Assembly: GCA_964413535.1 (NCBI GenBank) | Contig: CAYPTB010000007.1 | Location: 124,001 to 188,000 of the forward strand | DNA: 64,000 bases | Reading direction: 5' to 3' | From: CAYPTB01 sp964413535 | GTDB lineage: Bacteria > Planctomycetota > UBA1135 > GCA-002686595 | In this document: in pieces, positions 24,970 through 34,293 of the stretch | How the letters are laid out: each line of letters starts with the position of its first letter | Position numbering within the stretch: the stretch's first letter is position 1 | Translations under genes and position numbers: made by a program | Notes under the pieces: model-generated | What the model saw: the letters and a program-made list of their open reading frames with translations, nothing else | Database searches by the model: none | Told to the model about the DNA's origin: nothing

Positions 24970-25310
24970 CAGGCGCTCCCGAAGCGAGCGCGAGGCCGGC
25001 GCCGAGGGCGCAGAGGAAGACAGTTGCACGATCCTGCACGGGGTTTCTAGACGGCCAGACGGATCCGGGCCCAGAGCGGGAGCTCCAAGAGCTCGCCGCG
25101 CATCGGGCGCGCGGAATAGAACAGGATCTCGATGTTCTCTTCACGCTGCGCGGGCCCCAGAGAAAGGCCGAGTGACCGGGGGCGAGGTCGAGCGAGAGAT
25201 GCCTGCGGACGATGCGCACAGATAGGGGAGATGGTCGGATAAACCGCCCACGGCAAGCCGCGACACCGGAGAGAATGCTCGCGTCGCCTCAGCCGACGCG
25301 CACGCGCGCT
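24970..25310. other. Intergenic stretch between S74 gene and copper operon end
   Basis: About 340 nt where a plus-strand gene and a minus-strand operon converge. On the minus strand a short frame ending near 25047 reads LGPAQREENIEILFYSARPM then RGELLELPLWARIRLAV-stop, which looks protein-like and could be a gene remnant, but I cannot assign a family. No terminator hairpin is obvious. Confidence 0.35.
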
Positions 25311-27377
25311 TCATAGCGATGTCCGCCTCAGGAGCTGCGCGTTGAGCGCCACGACTACCGTGCTGAGCGACATGAGCACCGCCCCAGCGGCCGGTGCCAG
25401 CACCACGCCCCAACCGGCTAGCACGCCGGCCGCAAGCGGGATCGCAACGATGTTGTAGCCAGCCGCCCACCACAGGTTCTGCACCATCTTGCGATAGGTC
25501 GCGCGGCTCAGCTCGACGATCCGCGGCACGTCGCGCGGGTCGCTCCGGACCAGCACGACGTCACCGGCTTCGACCGCCACATCCGTTCCAGCGCCGATGG
25601 CGATCCCAACGTCCGCAGTGAGGAGGGCAGGAGCGTCGTTGACGCCGTCTCCGACCATTGCGACCCGCTTGCCGTGTGCTTGAAGCTCTTGGATCTTCTC
25701 CGCCTTGCGATCCGGGAGCACTTCGGCGAAGACCTTGTCGATCCCGAGCTCCGCGGCGACCGCATCGGCTACCGTCCGCGCGTCGCCCGTCAGCATCACG
25801 ACCTCGACGCCGGCTCGATGTAGTCGCTCCACCGCTTCTGCGGACTCGGTCCGGATCCGATCGGCAACGGCGAAGCACGCGATCACGCGGTCGCCATCGA
25901 GGAGCCAGATCACAGCCTGCCCGCGTGCGTTTGCTGCCGACGCGGCATCGCTCAGGGCTGGCGGCGCCTCGATGCCTATCGAGCGCAACAGGTTCGGACC
26001 GCCGGCCCGGAGCTGACGTCCCTCCACGGTCGCCGAGACGCCCCGGCCGGGCGTGGAGGCGAAGGCGGTCGCGGTCGGGATGTCGAGGTCACGGTCCTCG
26101 GCGCTCGACACGATCGCCCGCGCGACCGAATGCTCGGAGTCGCGCTCCATGGCGGCGGCAAGCCGCAACGCTTCCTCGGGTTCGATTCCATCCGCGGCCA
26201 TGTCGACCACGCGGTGCTCGCCCAAGGTGAGCGTGCCCGTCTTGTCGAAGACAACGACGTCGAGCAACCGTGCATCCTCGAGGCCGCGCCGGTCCCGGAT
26301 CAGGAGCCCGTTACGCGCTCCGAGCGTGGTCGAGATCGCCACGACCAACGGGATCGCTAGGCCGAGTGCGTGCGGGCACGCGACCACGAGCACGGCGACG
26401 ACACGTTCGGTCGCGTACGACGCGGTCGCCCCCGCGACGAGCCACGCGATCAACGTGGCAGCCGCGGCGCCGAGGGCGATCAGTGTCAGCCAGAACGCGG
26501 CGCGATCCGCCAGCGCCTGCGCCTTGGAGCGTGAGCTTTGCGCGAGCTCGACGAGCCGCATGATCCCTGCGAGTGCGGTCTGATCTCCCGTCTTCGTGAC
26601 TTCGACCCGGAGCGAACCACTGCCGTTCACCGTCGCGGCGATCACCTCGTCGCCAGGGCCCTTTTTCACCGGGCGAGATTCGCCTGTCAGCATCGCCTCA
26701 TTCAGATCGCTGGCTCCTTCCCGCACGCGCCCGTCCGCGGGCACGGCCTCTCCGGGCCGCACCAGCACCAAGTCGCCGACGCGGAGTTCCGCTACGGGGA
26801 CGTCCTCCATCCGCCCGTCCACGACCCGCGTCGCAGAGGAAGGCATCAACCTGGAGAGCTCCGTCAGCGCTCCGTGCGCTTGCGTGATGGAGCGCATCTC
26901 CATCCAGTGGCCGAGGAGCATGATCGTGACGAGGGTCGCGAGCTCTTCCCACAGCGGCATGCCCGGATAGCCCAGCGACACCACTGCGCTGAAGACGAAC
27001 GCCACCGTGATGGCGAGGGAGATGAGCGTCATCATCCCCGGGAGCCGATCCTTCAGCTCGCGCCACGCACCCCGCAGGAAGACCAACCCACCGTAAAAGA
27101 AAACAGCCGTTCCGAAGATCGGGGCGATCCATTGCGACCCGGGGAAGGAGAACAGTTCCCAGCCCGTGAGCCGCCTGAGCATGTGGCCCCAGATCAGCGT
27201 GGGGATCGTGAGCAGGAGGGAGATCCAGAACTTGTCCCGGAACATTCCGGGCTCGTGCCCCTCGTGCTTGTCGTGGCCGCCATGCTGGGCACTCTGCACC
27301 CCAGATCCGTCGGGTGCACGAGCATGCGCGGCGCCTCCTCGACCGGAAGGTGTGCGGCCTTCGTGGGCGCGCTTCAT
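25311..27377 (-). CDS. copB: CopB-type copper-translocating P-type ATPase
   Basis: About 688 residues from ATG 27377; a GTG at 27413, 8 nt after the cusA stop, is the alternative start, and neither has a good ribosome-binding site. The N-terminus is His-rich (QHGGHDKHEGHE) instead of carrying CxxC domains. The ion-path motif is CPH (VVACPHALGLAIP), which defines the P1B-3 CopB group. DKTGTLTLGE is the phosphorylation site, LTGES the actuator, and VAMVGDGVNDAPAL the hinge. Eight membrane segments are expected. It pumps Cu(II)/Cu(I) or Ag from the cytoplasm outward, handing metal to the Cus efflux complex encoded just upstream in the same probable operon. Confidence 0.93.
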   Translation of the reverse strand: MKRAHEGRTPSGRGGAAHARAPDGSGVQSAQHGGHDKHEGHEPGMFRDKFWISLLLTIPTLIWGHMLRRLTGWELFSFPGSQWIAPIFGTAVFFYGGLVFLRGAWRELKDRLPGMMTLISLAITVAFVFSAVVSLGYPGMPLWEELATLVTIMLLGHWMEMRSITQAHGALTELSRLMPSSATRVVDGRMEDVPVAELRVGDLVLVRPGEAVPADGRVREGASDLNEAMLTGESRPVKKGPGDEVIAATVNGSGSLRVEVTKTGDQTALAGIMRLVELAQSSRSKAQALADRAAFWLTLIALGAAAATLIAWLVAGATASYATERVVAVLVVACPHALGLAIPLVVAISTTLGARNGLLIRDRRGLEDARLLDVVVFDKTGTLTLGEHRVVDMAADGIEPEEALRLAAAMERDSEHSVARAIVSSAEDRDLDIPTATAFASTPGRGVSATVEGRQLRAGGPNLLRSIGIEAPPALSDAASAANARGQAVIWLLDGDRVIACFAVADRIRTESAEAVERLHRAGVEVVMLTGDARTVADAVAAELGIDKVFAEVLPDRKAEKIQELQAHGKRVAMVGDGVNDAPALLTADVGIAIGAGTDVAVEAGDVVLVRSDPRDVPRIVELSRATYRKMVQNLWWAAGYNIVAIPLAAGVLAGWGVVLAPAAGAVLMSLSTVVVALNAQLLRRTSL

Positions 27378-27420
27378 CGCAAGAACCACGCGATGGGGCC
27401 GGTCACGGCGCACGTTTGCA

Positions 27421-30400
27421 CTATGGGTTGCTGCTGCGCTTCCACTTCCACTCCTCCACCGCGCAGAACATGCACGGGACGATGAACAAGGTGATCAGGC
27501 TCACCGCCATACCCCCCATCACGGGGATCGCCATCGGCTGCATCACGTCGGATCCGCGGCCGGTGGCCCAGAAGATGGGCATGAGTCCGAAGACCGTAGT
27601 CGCGATGGTCATGAGGCAGGGGCGGATGCGCTTGAGGCCGGCGTCGAGGGTCGCCGCGCGGATCTCGGCGATGGACTCGAACACGCGGTCCTTGAACGTC
27701 CCCTCGAGGTAGGTGGCGATGACCACACCGTCGTCGTCGACGACGCCGAAGAGCACCAGGAAGCCGACCCACACCGCGACCGAGAGGTTCGCGCCCCACA
27801 GCGCGAGCATGACGAATCCGCCCGACGCCGAGACCAGCACGCCGAAGAAGATCACGGGGGCGATCCACCAGCGCGTGAAGCCCAGATAGAGCATCACGAA
27901 CATGATGAACAGCGTGATGGGGACGAGGATCCGCATGCGCGCCGTCGCCCGGACCTGGTTCTCGAACTGGCCCGACCACTCCCAGTAGTAGCCCGCGGGG
28001 AGCTCGAGGCGTCCGTCCTCCACCGCCTGCTGGAGCAGCGCTTCGGCGTCGTCTACGACCGACACCTCGTCGCGGTCGCGGGTGTTCATGGTGACGTAGC
28101 CGACCAAGAGGCCGCGCTCGCCCTTGATCTCCTGCGGCCCCAGGACGGTGGTGATGGTGGCGAGCTGCGCGAGGGGAACCTGCGCACCAGTCGAGGTCGG
28201 CACGCTGATCCGCTGGATGGCTTCGGTGTCCTCGCGGAAGTCGCGAGCCAAGCGGATGCGGATTGGATAGCGCTCGCGACCCTCGACCGACTCCATCAGG
28301 TTCATGCCGCCCAGCGCCATCTCGATCACGTCCTGCACGTTTCGGATGTTGACGCCGTAGCGGCCGATGCGGTCGCGGTCGATGTCGATCTGGATGTAGG
28401 GCTTGCCGACGATGCGGTCGGCGACGATGTCCGTAGCGCCGGGCACCTCGCGCAGGAGTTGCTCGATCTGGAGGCCGATGCGCTCGATCTCGCGCAGGTC
28501 GCCCCCGTAGATCTTGACGCCCATCATCGCGCGGAACCCGGTCTGGAGCATGACCAGCCTCGTCTGGATGGGCTGCAAGAACGTCGGCAGCACTCCGGGT
28601 ATGGCGGTCTTCTCCTGGAGTTCCGCGAGGATCTCGCCCTTGGTGATGCGGCGTTCCTCGGACCAGATCCAGGAGAGCGGCGTACGGAGGAAGCCGGGCC
28701 AGTCGGAGAAGAAGCGCTCGACCCTCGCCGTGCGCCATTCGTCCTCCGGCTTCAGGATGACGATGCTCTCGATCATTCCGATGGGAGCCGGGTCGAGTGC
28801 AGACTCGGCGCGGCCGATCTTGCCCACGACCGACTCGACCTCGGGGACGCTCGCGATGGCGAGATCCTGCGTGCTGTTGACCTGGATCGCTTGCGAGAGC
28901 GAGCCCTGCGGCAAGAGCGAAGGCATGTAGAGGAACGAGCCCTCGTCCAGCGGAGGCATGAACTCGCGGCCGATGCCGGGCAGGATGCGGCCCCCGCGGA
29001 CGACGGTCGTGCCGGAGGCGATCTCGGCGTCGCGCTCACCTGGGTCGGCTCGACGCCATGCAATGCGGGAGCGTTCCTCGCCGTCCTTCTCGCGCACGCG
29101 TTCCCACCGAAGCTGGTCGAACTCGACGAGTGGACGTGTGACGTCCTGGTCCGGCCGAGCGTGCATGAGGCGCTTCAGCTGCGGCGAGGCCGGTGCGCGT
29201 GCAAGAAGATTGACGGTTGCTTCCAGCGGGTAGAGGGTCTTGCCTACGCCGAGCCACACGCTCATGCCGACGAAGAGGATCGCGAGGGGCAAGACGAGGA
29301 AGGTCCTCTTGTGCGCGAGGATCCAGCTCAACGTCGGGACGTAGCCCCTGGCGATCAGGCGCGAGACAGGGTTCTCCTCCAGCGGCAGGAAGCGCTCCCG
29401 CGTCATTCGAACGACGCACAGACCCACGCCGACGCCGACCGCCGCGGAGATGAGCCAGCCCTCGCCGTGCCCCTTGGCCAGGCCCCACACGAAGGCTGCA
29501 TGGGTCGCGAGCATGGCGAGGACGCCGATGCCGATGGCCATCACGGCCGTGATCGTCGCTCGCCACTTCACCGGCCGGAACAGCAGGTAGCACAGGAACG
29601 GGACGACGGTGATCGCGAGGACGACCGAGGAGCCGATGGCGAAGGTCTTCGTGAACGCCAGCGGCTTGAACATCTTCCCTTCTTGGTCGGTGAGGAAGAA
29701 GACCGGGATGAAGGACACGATCGTGTTCGAAACGGCGGTGATGATGGCGCCCCCGACCTCGGTCGCGCCCTCGTAGACGATTCCGAAGTGGCCCTTCTCT
29801 CGCTTCTCCTGCTCGGTGGCCGAGGCGATGCGGCGGTAGATGTTCTCCGACATGATGATGCCCATGTCGGCCACGTCGCCGATCGCGATGGCCAGGCCCG
29901 CCAGCGACATGATGTTGCTGTCGACGCCGAACTGGTACATCAAGATGAACGTGAGGGCCACGGCCAGCGGGAGCGTGGCGAGAACGGTCACCGTCGTGCG
30001 CAGGTGCAACAGGAAGAACAGGATCACGAGGCTCGCGAGCAGCGCCTCCTCGGCCAGGGCTTTCTTCAGCGTGTCGAGGGTCTCGTCGACGATGGTCGTG
30101 CGGTCGTAGAAGGGGACGATCCGCACCCGTGACACGCGCCCGTCGGGAAGGGTCTTGCTCGGCAGGCCGAGCTCGAGCTGGGTGATCTTGCCCTTGACCC
30201 GCTCCACCACCGCGCGCGGGTTCTCGCCATAGCGCATGAGCACCACGCCGCCGACGGCCTCGACACCGGCCTTGTCCAGAGCACCGCGCCGGAAGTCAGG
30301 TCCCAGTTGCACCGTCGCGACGTTGCGCAACGTGAGCGGCGTGCCTCCCTGCTCGCGGATCACGACGCGCTCGAGGTCTTCGAGGGTCTTGATGAAGCCG

Positions 30401-31095
30401 ACGCCGCGGATGAAGAACTCGACGCCGTTGTTCTCGACGACTTTGGCCCCGACGTCGATGTTGCTCTTGCTCACGGCCTCGAACACGTCCATGAGCGTGA
30501 CGCGGTGGGCGCGGAGCTTGTCGGGATGGATGTCGATCTGATACTGCTTGACGAAGCCGCCGATGCTCGCGACCTCGCTCACGCCCTCGACGGCGTTGAG
30601 CTGGTAGCGCACGTACCAGTCCTGGATCGAGCGCAGCTCAGCGAGGTCGAAGCCCTCGCCCTCCACCGTGTACCAGTAGATCTGGCCCAATGCGGTCGCG
30701 TCGGGCCCGAGCACGGGCGTGACGCCCATGGGCAGCCGCTGCTGGGCGACGTTCATCCGCTCCAGCACGCGCGAGCGCGCCCAGTAGTAGTCGACGTCGT
30801 CCTTGAAGATGACGAAGACCATCGAGAAGCCGAAGCCCGACATCGAGCGGATGGCCTTCACGCCGGGCGTGCCCGTCAGGCTCGTCGTGAGCGGGAACGT
30901 GAGCTGGTCGTCGACGTCCTGCGGGCTGCGTCCCGGCCACTCTGCGTAGACGATGACCTGCTTCTCGCCGATGTCGGGGATCGCGTCGACCGGAGTGCGC
31001 AGGACGGCGAAGTAGCCACCGACGCACAGTCCGGCGAGGAGGAGCACCATCAGGAACGGGTTCCTGAGGCACCAGCGGATGACGGCGTCGACCAT
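27421..31095 (-). CDS. cusA: CusA/CzcA-family heavy-metal RND efflux pump
   Basis: A 1224-residue inner-membrane RND transporter. Recognisable parts are the N-terminal VDAIPDIGEKQVIVYAEWPG, GLAIAIGDVADMGIIMSENI in the first membrane bundle with the proton-relay acidic residues, PPLDEGSFLYMPSLLPQGS in the pore region, and YVTMNTRDRD. It is about 175 residues longer than E. coli CusA; part of the excess is a hydrophilic insert before the PPLDEG motif (RLMHARPDQDVTRPLVEFDQ onwards). The protein exports Cu/Ag or related cations through the periplasmic adaptor and outer-membrane factor encoded upstream (15 nt gap to cusB). The motif set looks closest to CusA (monovalent) rather than CzcA. Confidence 0.93.
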   Translation of the reverse strand: MVDAVIRWCLRNPFLMVLLLAGLCVGGYFAVLRTPVDAIPDIGEKQVIVYAEWPGRSPQDVDDQLTFPLTTSLTGTPGVKAIRSMSGFGFSMVFVIFKDDVDYYWARSRVLERMNVAQQRLPMGVTPVLGPDATALGQIYWYTVEGEGFDLAELRSIQDWYVRYQLNAVEGVSEVASIGGFVKQYQIDIHPDKLRAHRVTLMDVFEAVSKSNIDVGAKVVENNGVEFFIRGVGFIKTLEDLERVVIREQGGTPLTLRNVATVQLGPDFRRGALDKAGVEAVGGVVLMRYGENPRAVVERVKGKITQLELGLPSKTLPDGRVSRVRIVPFYDRTTIVDETLDTLKKALAEEALLASLVILFFLLHLRTTVTVLATLPLAVALTFILMYQFGVDSNIMSLAGLAIAIGDVADMGIIMSENIYRRIASATEQEKREKGHFGIVYEGATEVGGAIITAVSNTIVSFIPVFFLTDQEGKMFKPLAFTKTFAIGSSVVLAITVVPFLCYLLFRPVKWRATITAVMAIGIGVLAMLATHAAFVWGLAKGHGEGWLISAAVGVGVGLCVVRMTRERFLPLEENPVSRLIARGYVPTLSWILAHKRTFLVLPLAILFVGMSVWLGVGKTLYPLEATVNLLARAPASPQLKRLMHARPDQDVTRPLVEFDQLRWERVREKDGEERSRIAWRRADPGERDAEIASGTTVVRGGRILPGIGREFMPPLDEGSFLYMPSLLPQGSLSQAIQVNSTQDLAIASVPEVESVVGKIGRAESALDPAPIGMIESIVILKPEDEWRTARVERFFSDWPGFLRTPLSWIWSEERRITKGEILAELQEKTAIPGVLPTFLQPIQTRLVMLQTGFRAMMGVKIYGGDLREIERIGLQIEQLLREVPGATDIVADRIVGKPYIQIDIDRDRIGRYGVNIRNVQDVIEMALGGMNLMESVEGRERYPIRIRLARDFREDTEAIQRISVPTSTGAQVPLAQLATITTVLGPQEIKGERGLLVGYVTMNTRDRDEVSVVDDAEALLQQAVEDGRLELPAGYYWEWSGQFENQVRATARMRILVPITLFIMFVMLYLGFTRWWIAPVIFFGVLVSASGGFVMLALWGANLSVAVWVGFLVLFGVVDDDGVVIATYLEGTFKDRVFESIAEIRAATLDAGLKRIRPCLMTIATTVFGLMPIFWATGRGSDVMQPMAIPVMGGMAVSLITLFIVPCMFCAVEEWKWKRSSNP

Positions 31096-31110
31096 GGCGG
31101 AGCCTCGCCG

Positions 31111-32730
31111 TCAGTGCTCGTGTCGACCGGCACCGCCGGGCGGAGCGGTGGGACTCTGCGAGGGCGGCTGCGAGGCGGGCTCGCCGTGCTGGTGCTCCGT
31201 CGCGCCGCCCATGAGGCCGCCGGGGTAGAACAAGCTCGGGTGCCCGGTGATCTGGAATTGGCTGTCGATCAGGAAACCGCCACGGGTCACCACGTGCTCG
31301 CCGTCGGCGAGCCCCTCGAGCACTGGAAAGAACGCTCCCGCTCGCGGTCCCAGGACGACCTCTCGCGGCTCGAACAACCCGCGGGCCTTCTCGACGTACA
31401 CGAGTCGCCGCGTCCCGCTGTCGAGCACGGCGGTCGCAGGCACGGAGAGCAGCCCGGGACCGGCAGGTGCCGGTGGCACCACGAGCTCGAGCTTCATGTT
31501 GCAGACTGGACAGTCTCCTGGTGCGGCATATGTCTTCGCGCCCTCGCATTTCATCGGGCACGCAAATTCCTCCGCGGCTGGAGTCTGTGAGTTGTGCGCC
31601 GAATGATCGAGCGAAGCCGGTTCCAGCCCTGGGATCCGCTCGAGCCGCATCTCGCAGATCGGGCACTGCCCAGGCTCTTCGCGCAGCACCTGTGGGTGCA
31701 TCGCGCAAGAGAACTTGCCTTCGACGCCCGTGGGCGCGGCGCGCCCATCGCTTCCCAGGGCTGAGCGGACCACCGCGCTCACGAACATGCCCGGCTTCAG
31801 CGTGTGGTCTTCGTTCTCCACGTGGACCGGCACCCGAACGGTGCGCGTCTCTTCGTTCACGATTGGCTGCACGAAGGTGATGAGCCCCTCGAATACGCGC
31901 CCCGGGAGGGCTTCCGCGACCAGGTCGACGCGCTGCCCATAGCGGACCCACGCCAGGTCGTACTCGTAGATGTCGAGGTACACCCACACGGTGTCGAGGT
32001 TGGCGACGCGATAGAGCGCATCGCCGGCCACGAACGCGCTGTTCTCGAAGATCGACTTCTCGATGACCGTGCCCTGGATGGGCGAGTACAGCGTGACGCG
32101 GTCGGCGATCTCCTTCCTCTCGACCAGCGCGGCGATCTGTTCCTCCGTGAGGCCCCAGCGCAAGAGCTTGAGCTTGGCCGTCTCCACCAGCGGTCCGCTC
32201 TCTCCGCCCGCGCCGCCTTGGAGCGCGATCAGGAGCTCCTGCTGGGCGACGATCAGATCGGGGCTGTAGACCTCCGCCAGGTGGTCGCCGGCCTTGATCT
32301 CGACGCCCGTGAAGTTGACGAACAGGCGTTCGGCGTAGCCATCGACTCGGGCGGTGACCGTCGCGAGCGAGGATTCGTTGTACTGGATCTTCCCGACCGC
32401 GCGCAGCTCCCGCGAGAGCTCCCGCCGAACCACCGGCGTGGTCTCCACGCTCGCCATCGCCAGCGCGTGGTCGGAGAGTTGGAGCATGGGCTCTCCACCC
32501 GCGCCCGTCTCTGCGGCGCTCGCGAGGATCAGGGGCATCTCGCAGATCGGGCACTTCCCAGGGCGGTCCAGGCGGACCTGCGGGTGCATCGAGCACGTGT
32601 AGACCTGCTGCCCCGCGGACGGCGGCGCGGACGGCGCGGTGTCGGGACGATGCGCGGAGCGCCCGAGCAGGTATCCGCCGGCCGCCGCGACGACGATGAC
32701 GAGTGCGACGAGGACGCGTCTCCCGTTCAT
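31111..32730 (-). CDS. cusB: CusB-type periplasmic adaptor with three heavy-metal-binding domains
   Basis: A 539-residue protein from ATG 32730, with GGAGG 6 nt upstream and a 4-nt ATGA overlap with the outer-membrane gene. An N-terminal anchor (VLVALVIVVAAAGGYLLG) is followed by a heavy-metal-binding domain (YTCSMHPQV, PGKCPICEM). The adaptor core has a barrel-sandwich half (LFVNFTGVEIKAGDHLAEVY), a hairpin, and YDLAWVRYGQRVDLVAEALPG. Unusually, two more metal-binding modules follow near the C-terminus: FSCAMHPQVLREEPGQCPIC and FACPMKCEGAKTYAAPGDCP, before the final membrane-proximal domain. The last residues are His-rich (EHQHGE, GRHEH). Most CusB proteins have at most one such module, so this one may hold or deliver several ions. 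Confidence 0.92.
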   Translation of the reverse strand: MNGRRVLVALVIVVAAAGGYLLGRSAHRPDTAPSAPPSAGQQVYTCSMHPQVRLDRPGKCPICEMPLILASAAETGAGGEPMLQLSDHALAMASVETTPVVRRELSRELRAVGKIQYNESSLATVTARVDGYAERLFVNFTGVEIKAGDHLAEVYSPDLIVAQQELLIALQGGAGGESGPLVETAKLKLLRWGLTEEQIAALVERKEIADRVTLYSPIQGTVIEKSIFENSAFVAGDALYRVANLDTVWVYLDIYEYDLAWVRYGQRVDLVAEALPGRVFEGLITFVQPIVNEETRTVRVPVHVENEDHTLKPGMFVSAVVRSALGSDGRAAPTGVEGKFSCAMHPQVLREEPGQCPICEMRLERIPGLEPASLDHSAHNSQTPAAEEFACPMKCEGAKTYAAPGDCPVCNMKLELVVPPAPAGPGLLSVPATAVLDSGTRRLVYVEKARGLFEPREVVLGPRAGAFFPVLEGLADGEHVVTRGGFLIDSQFQITGHPSLFYPGGLMGGATEHQHGEPASQPPSQSPTAPPGGAGRHEH

Positions 32731-34157
32731 GGCCGGCCTCCTTCGGAATCCGACTCCCGCTCCCGCCCTGGGTGACCCGGACCCGCCTCGAGCGTCGGGG
32801 CGCCGGCAGGCGGAACGCCGGCGATGGCGAGCGACAGCGACGCGAGCGCGAGTTCGCGCTGCGTGCGAGCCTCGATGCCCCTGAGCTCGAACTCGAGCAG
32901 CGTGCGCTGGGCGTCGATCACGTCGAGGAAGCCGGCCCGGCCGTTCACGTAGCCCGCCTGGGCTGCCCCGAGCGATTGCTTGGCCTTGGGTACGAGTTTG
33001 TCCCGCAACAATGCGTCGTTGCGAACGGCCTCGCGGAACATGAAGAGCATCGATGCCAGCTCGGCAGCGATCTGCACCTGCTCGGCAGTGAGGCGTGCCG
33101 CTGCGGCTCGCTTGCTGGCCTGGGCACCGGCTATCTCCGCGGCGATCTTGTCGCGCCAAATGGGCAAAGTCATTCCAGCCGAAGGCCTGAACATGGTTGG
33201 ATCTGCCTTGACGTCTACCTCGAGGCCGAGAGAGAAGTCGGGAACGCCCGACTTGCGTGCCAGACCCAGCGAGGCCTCGGCCCTGAGAACGTCCTCCTCC
33301 AGCGCTCGAAGGCTCGGGTTGCGAGTCAGCGCAGTCGCCAGCAATTCGTCGGGCAGCGGATCGCCGGTGGAAGGCTCGAACGTCTCCGGAATCGGTGGGG
33401 TAGCGTCGAGCGGTCCGAGCCCGAGCGCCGCCTTCAACTCCGCGACGAGCGCGCTGCGAGAGTCCTCCAGGTTCGTGATCTCCGTGTCGACCTGATAACG
33501 GGCGATCTGGGCGCGAAGTACGTCCTGGAGCGTCACCCTTCCCGCGGCGTTCTGCTGCAAGGCGAGCTGCTCCAGATCGGTCAGCAGGCCGAGGGTCTCC
33601 TTCTCGACGCGGATCGTCTCTTCGAGAAAGTGCAGTCGGTAGTACGCCGCCTTGACGGCCAGCGCGGTTCGCAGGATCTCGCGCTCGAAGCCGAAGTAGG
33701 CGACGCGGCTCTCGGCCGCCATCGCGTCGCCCGCCGCGCGGAGCTTTCCGGGGCCGGGCAGATCGACCATCAGCCCCGGCATGAGCGACATGACCGTATC
33801 CGCAATGTCGCTCTTGAAGGTGAGTCGTGGATCGGGCAGCGAGCGGGCGGGCGTGATCGCCTCGACCGACGCCGCCCAGTCGTAGTATGCCGCCTCGACC
33901 CGGGGGCTGTTGAGCATCGCGAACCGCAGGTAGTCCGCGAGCGGCGACGTGGCGTCGAGCGCGGGCAAAGTGGGCTTGGCGTCACCGGGTCGGTAGCGCT
34001 GTGACACCAGAGCGACGTCGGAACGGGCGGCCCGCTCCGCGGGAGTCGGCGTTCCAACGCACCCGACCAGCGCAATCATCGCCGCGCAACCGAGCGGCTC
34101 GACACATCCCCGCCGCACCCATCTCAGCATCGAGGCATGGTGATGCGGAAGGGTCAT
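32727..34157 (-). CDS. cusC: TolC/CusC-family outer-membrane efflux lipoprotein
   Basis: A 476-residue protein, first gene of the copper operon. After a basic N-terminus a lipobox (ALVGC) is seen, so lipid anchoring is likely; the true start may be any of the three in-frame ATGs within the first 27 codons. The two outer-membrane-factor repeats are long helical stretches with AYYDWAASVEAITPARSLPDP at the first and SLGLARKSGVPDFSLGLEVD at the second. A GRAGFLDVIDAQRTLLEFEL segment typical of TolC lies near the end. It forms the trimeric channel through the outer membrane for the CusBA pump. The 136 nt upstream are shared with divergent ackA; no CueR- or CusR-type operator is recognisable. Confidence 0.9.
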   Translation of the reverse strand: MTLPHHHASMLRWVRRGCVEPLGCAAMIALVGCVGTPTPAERAARSDVALVSQRYRPGDAKPTLPALDATSPLADYLRFAMLNSPRVEAAYYDWAASVEAITPARSLPDPRLTFKSDIADTVMSLMPGLMVDLPGPGKLRAAGDAMAAESRVAYFGFEREILRTALAVKAAYYRLHFLEETIRVEKETLGLLTDLEQLALQQNAAGRVTLQDVLRAQIARYQVDTEITNLEDSRSALVAELKAALGLGPLDATPPIPETFEPSTGDPLPDELLATALTRNPSLRALEEDVLRAEASLGLARKSGVPDFSLGLEVDVKADPTMFRPSAGMTLPIWRDKIAAEIAGAQASKRAAAARLTAEQVQIAAELASMLFMFREAVRNDALLRDKLVPKAKQSLGAAQAGYVNGRAGFLDVIDAQRTLLEFELRGIEARTQRELALASLSLAIAGVPPAGAPTLEAGPGHPGRERESDSEGGRP

Positions 34158-34293
34158 GAGTCTGCTCCAGATGTGGTTCCCACTCGACCTGTGGGCGTGC
34201 CCCTTGGTTGGGAAAGGGTAGTGATATGGCTCGGGAAAGTAGACGTCCAGGCAAGTAGCTACGATGCTCCGCGGTAGGAAGAGTTAAGGGAAG

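Noticed and set aside
25047..25256. Small minus-strand gene ending LPLWARIRLAV
   Set aside because: Looks protein-like at its end but has no recognised family, no credible start and lies in a convergent gap; left as possible remnant.
34158..34293. Copper-responsive operator between cusC and ackA
   Set aside because: No dyad like the CueR, CusR or CopY sites could be found in the 136 nt.
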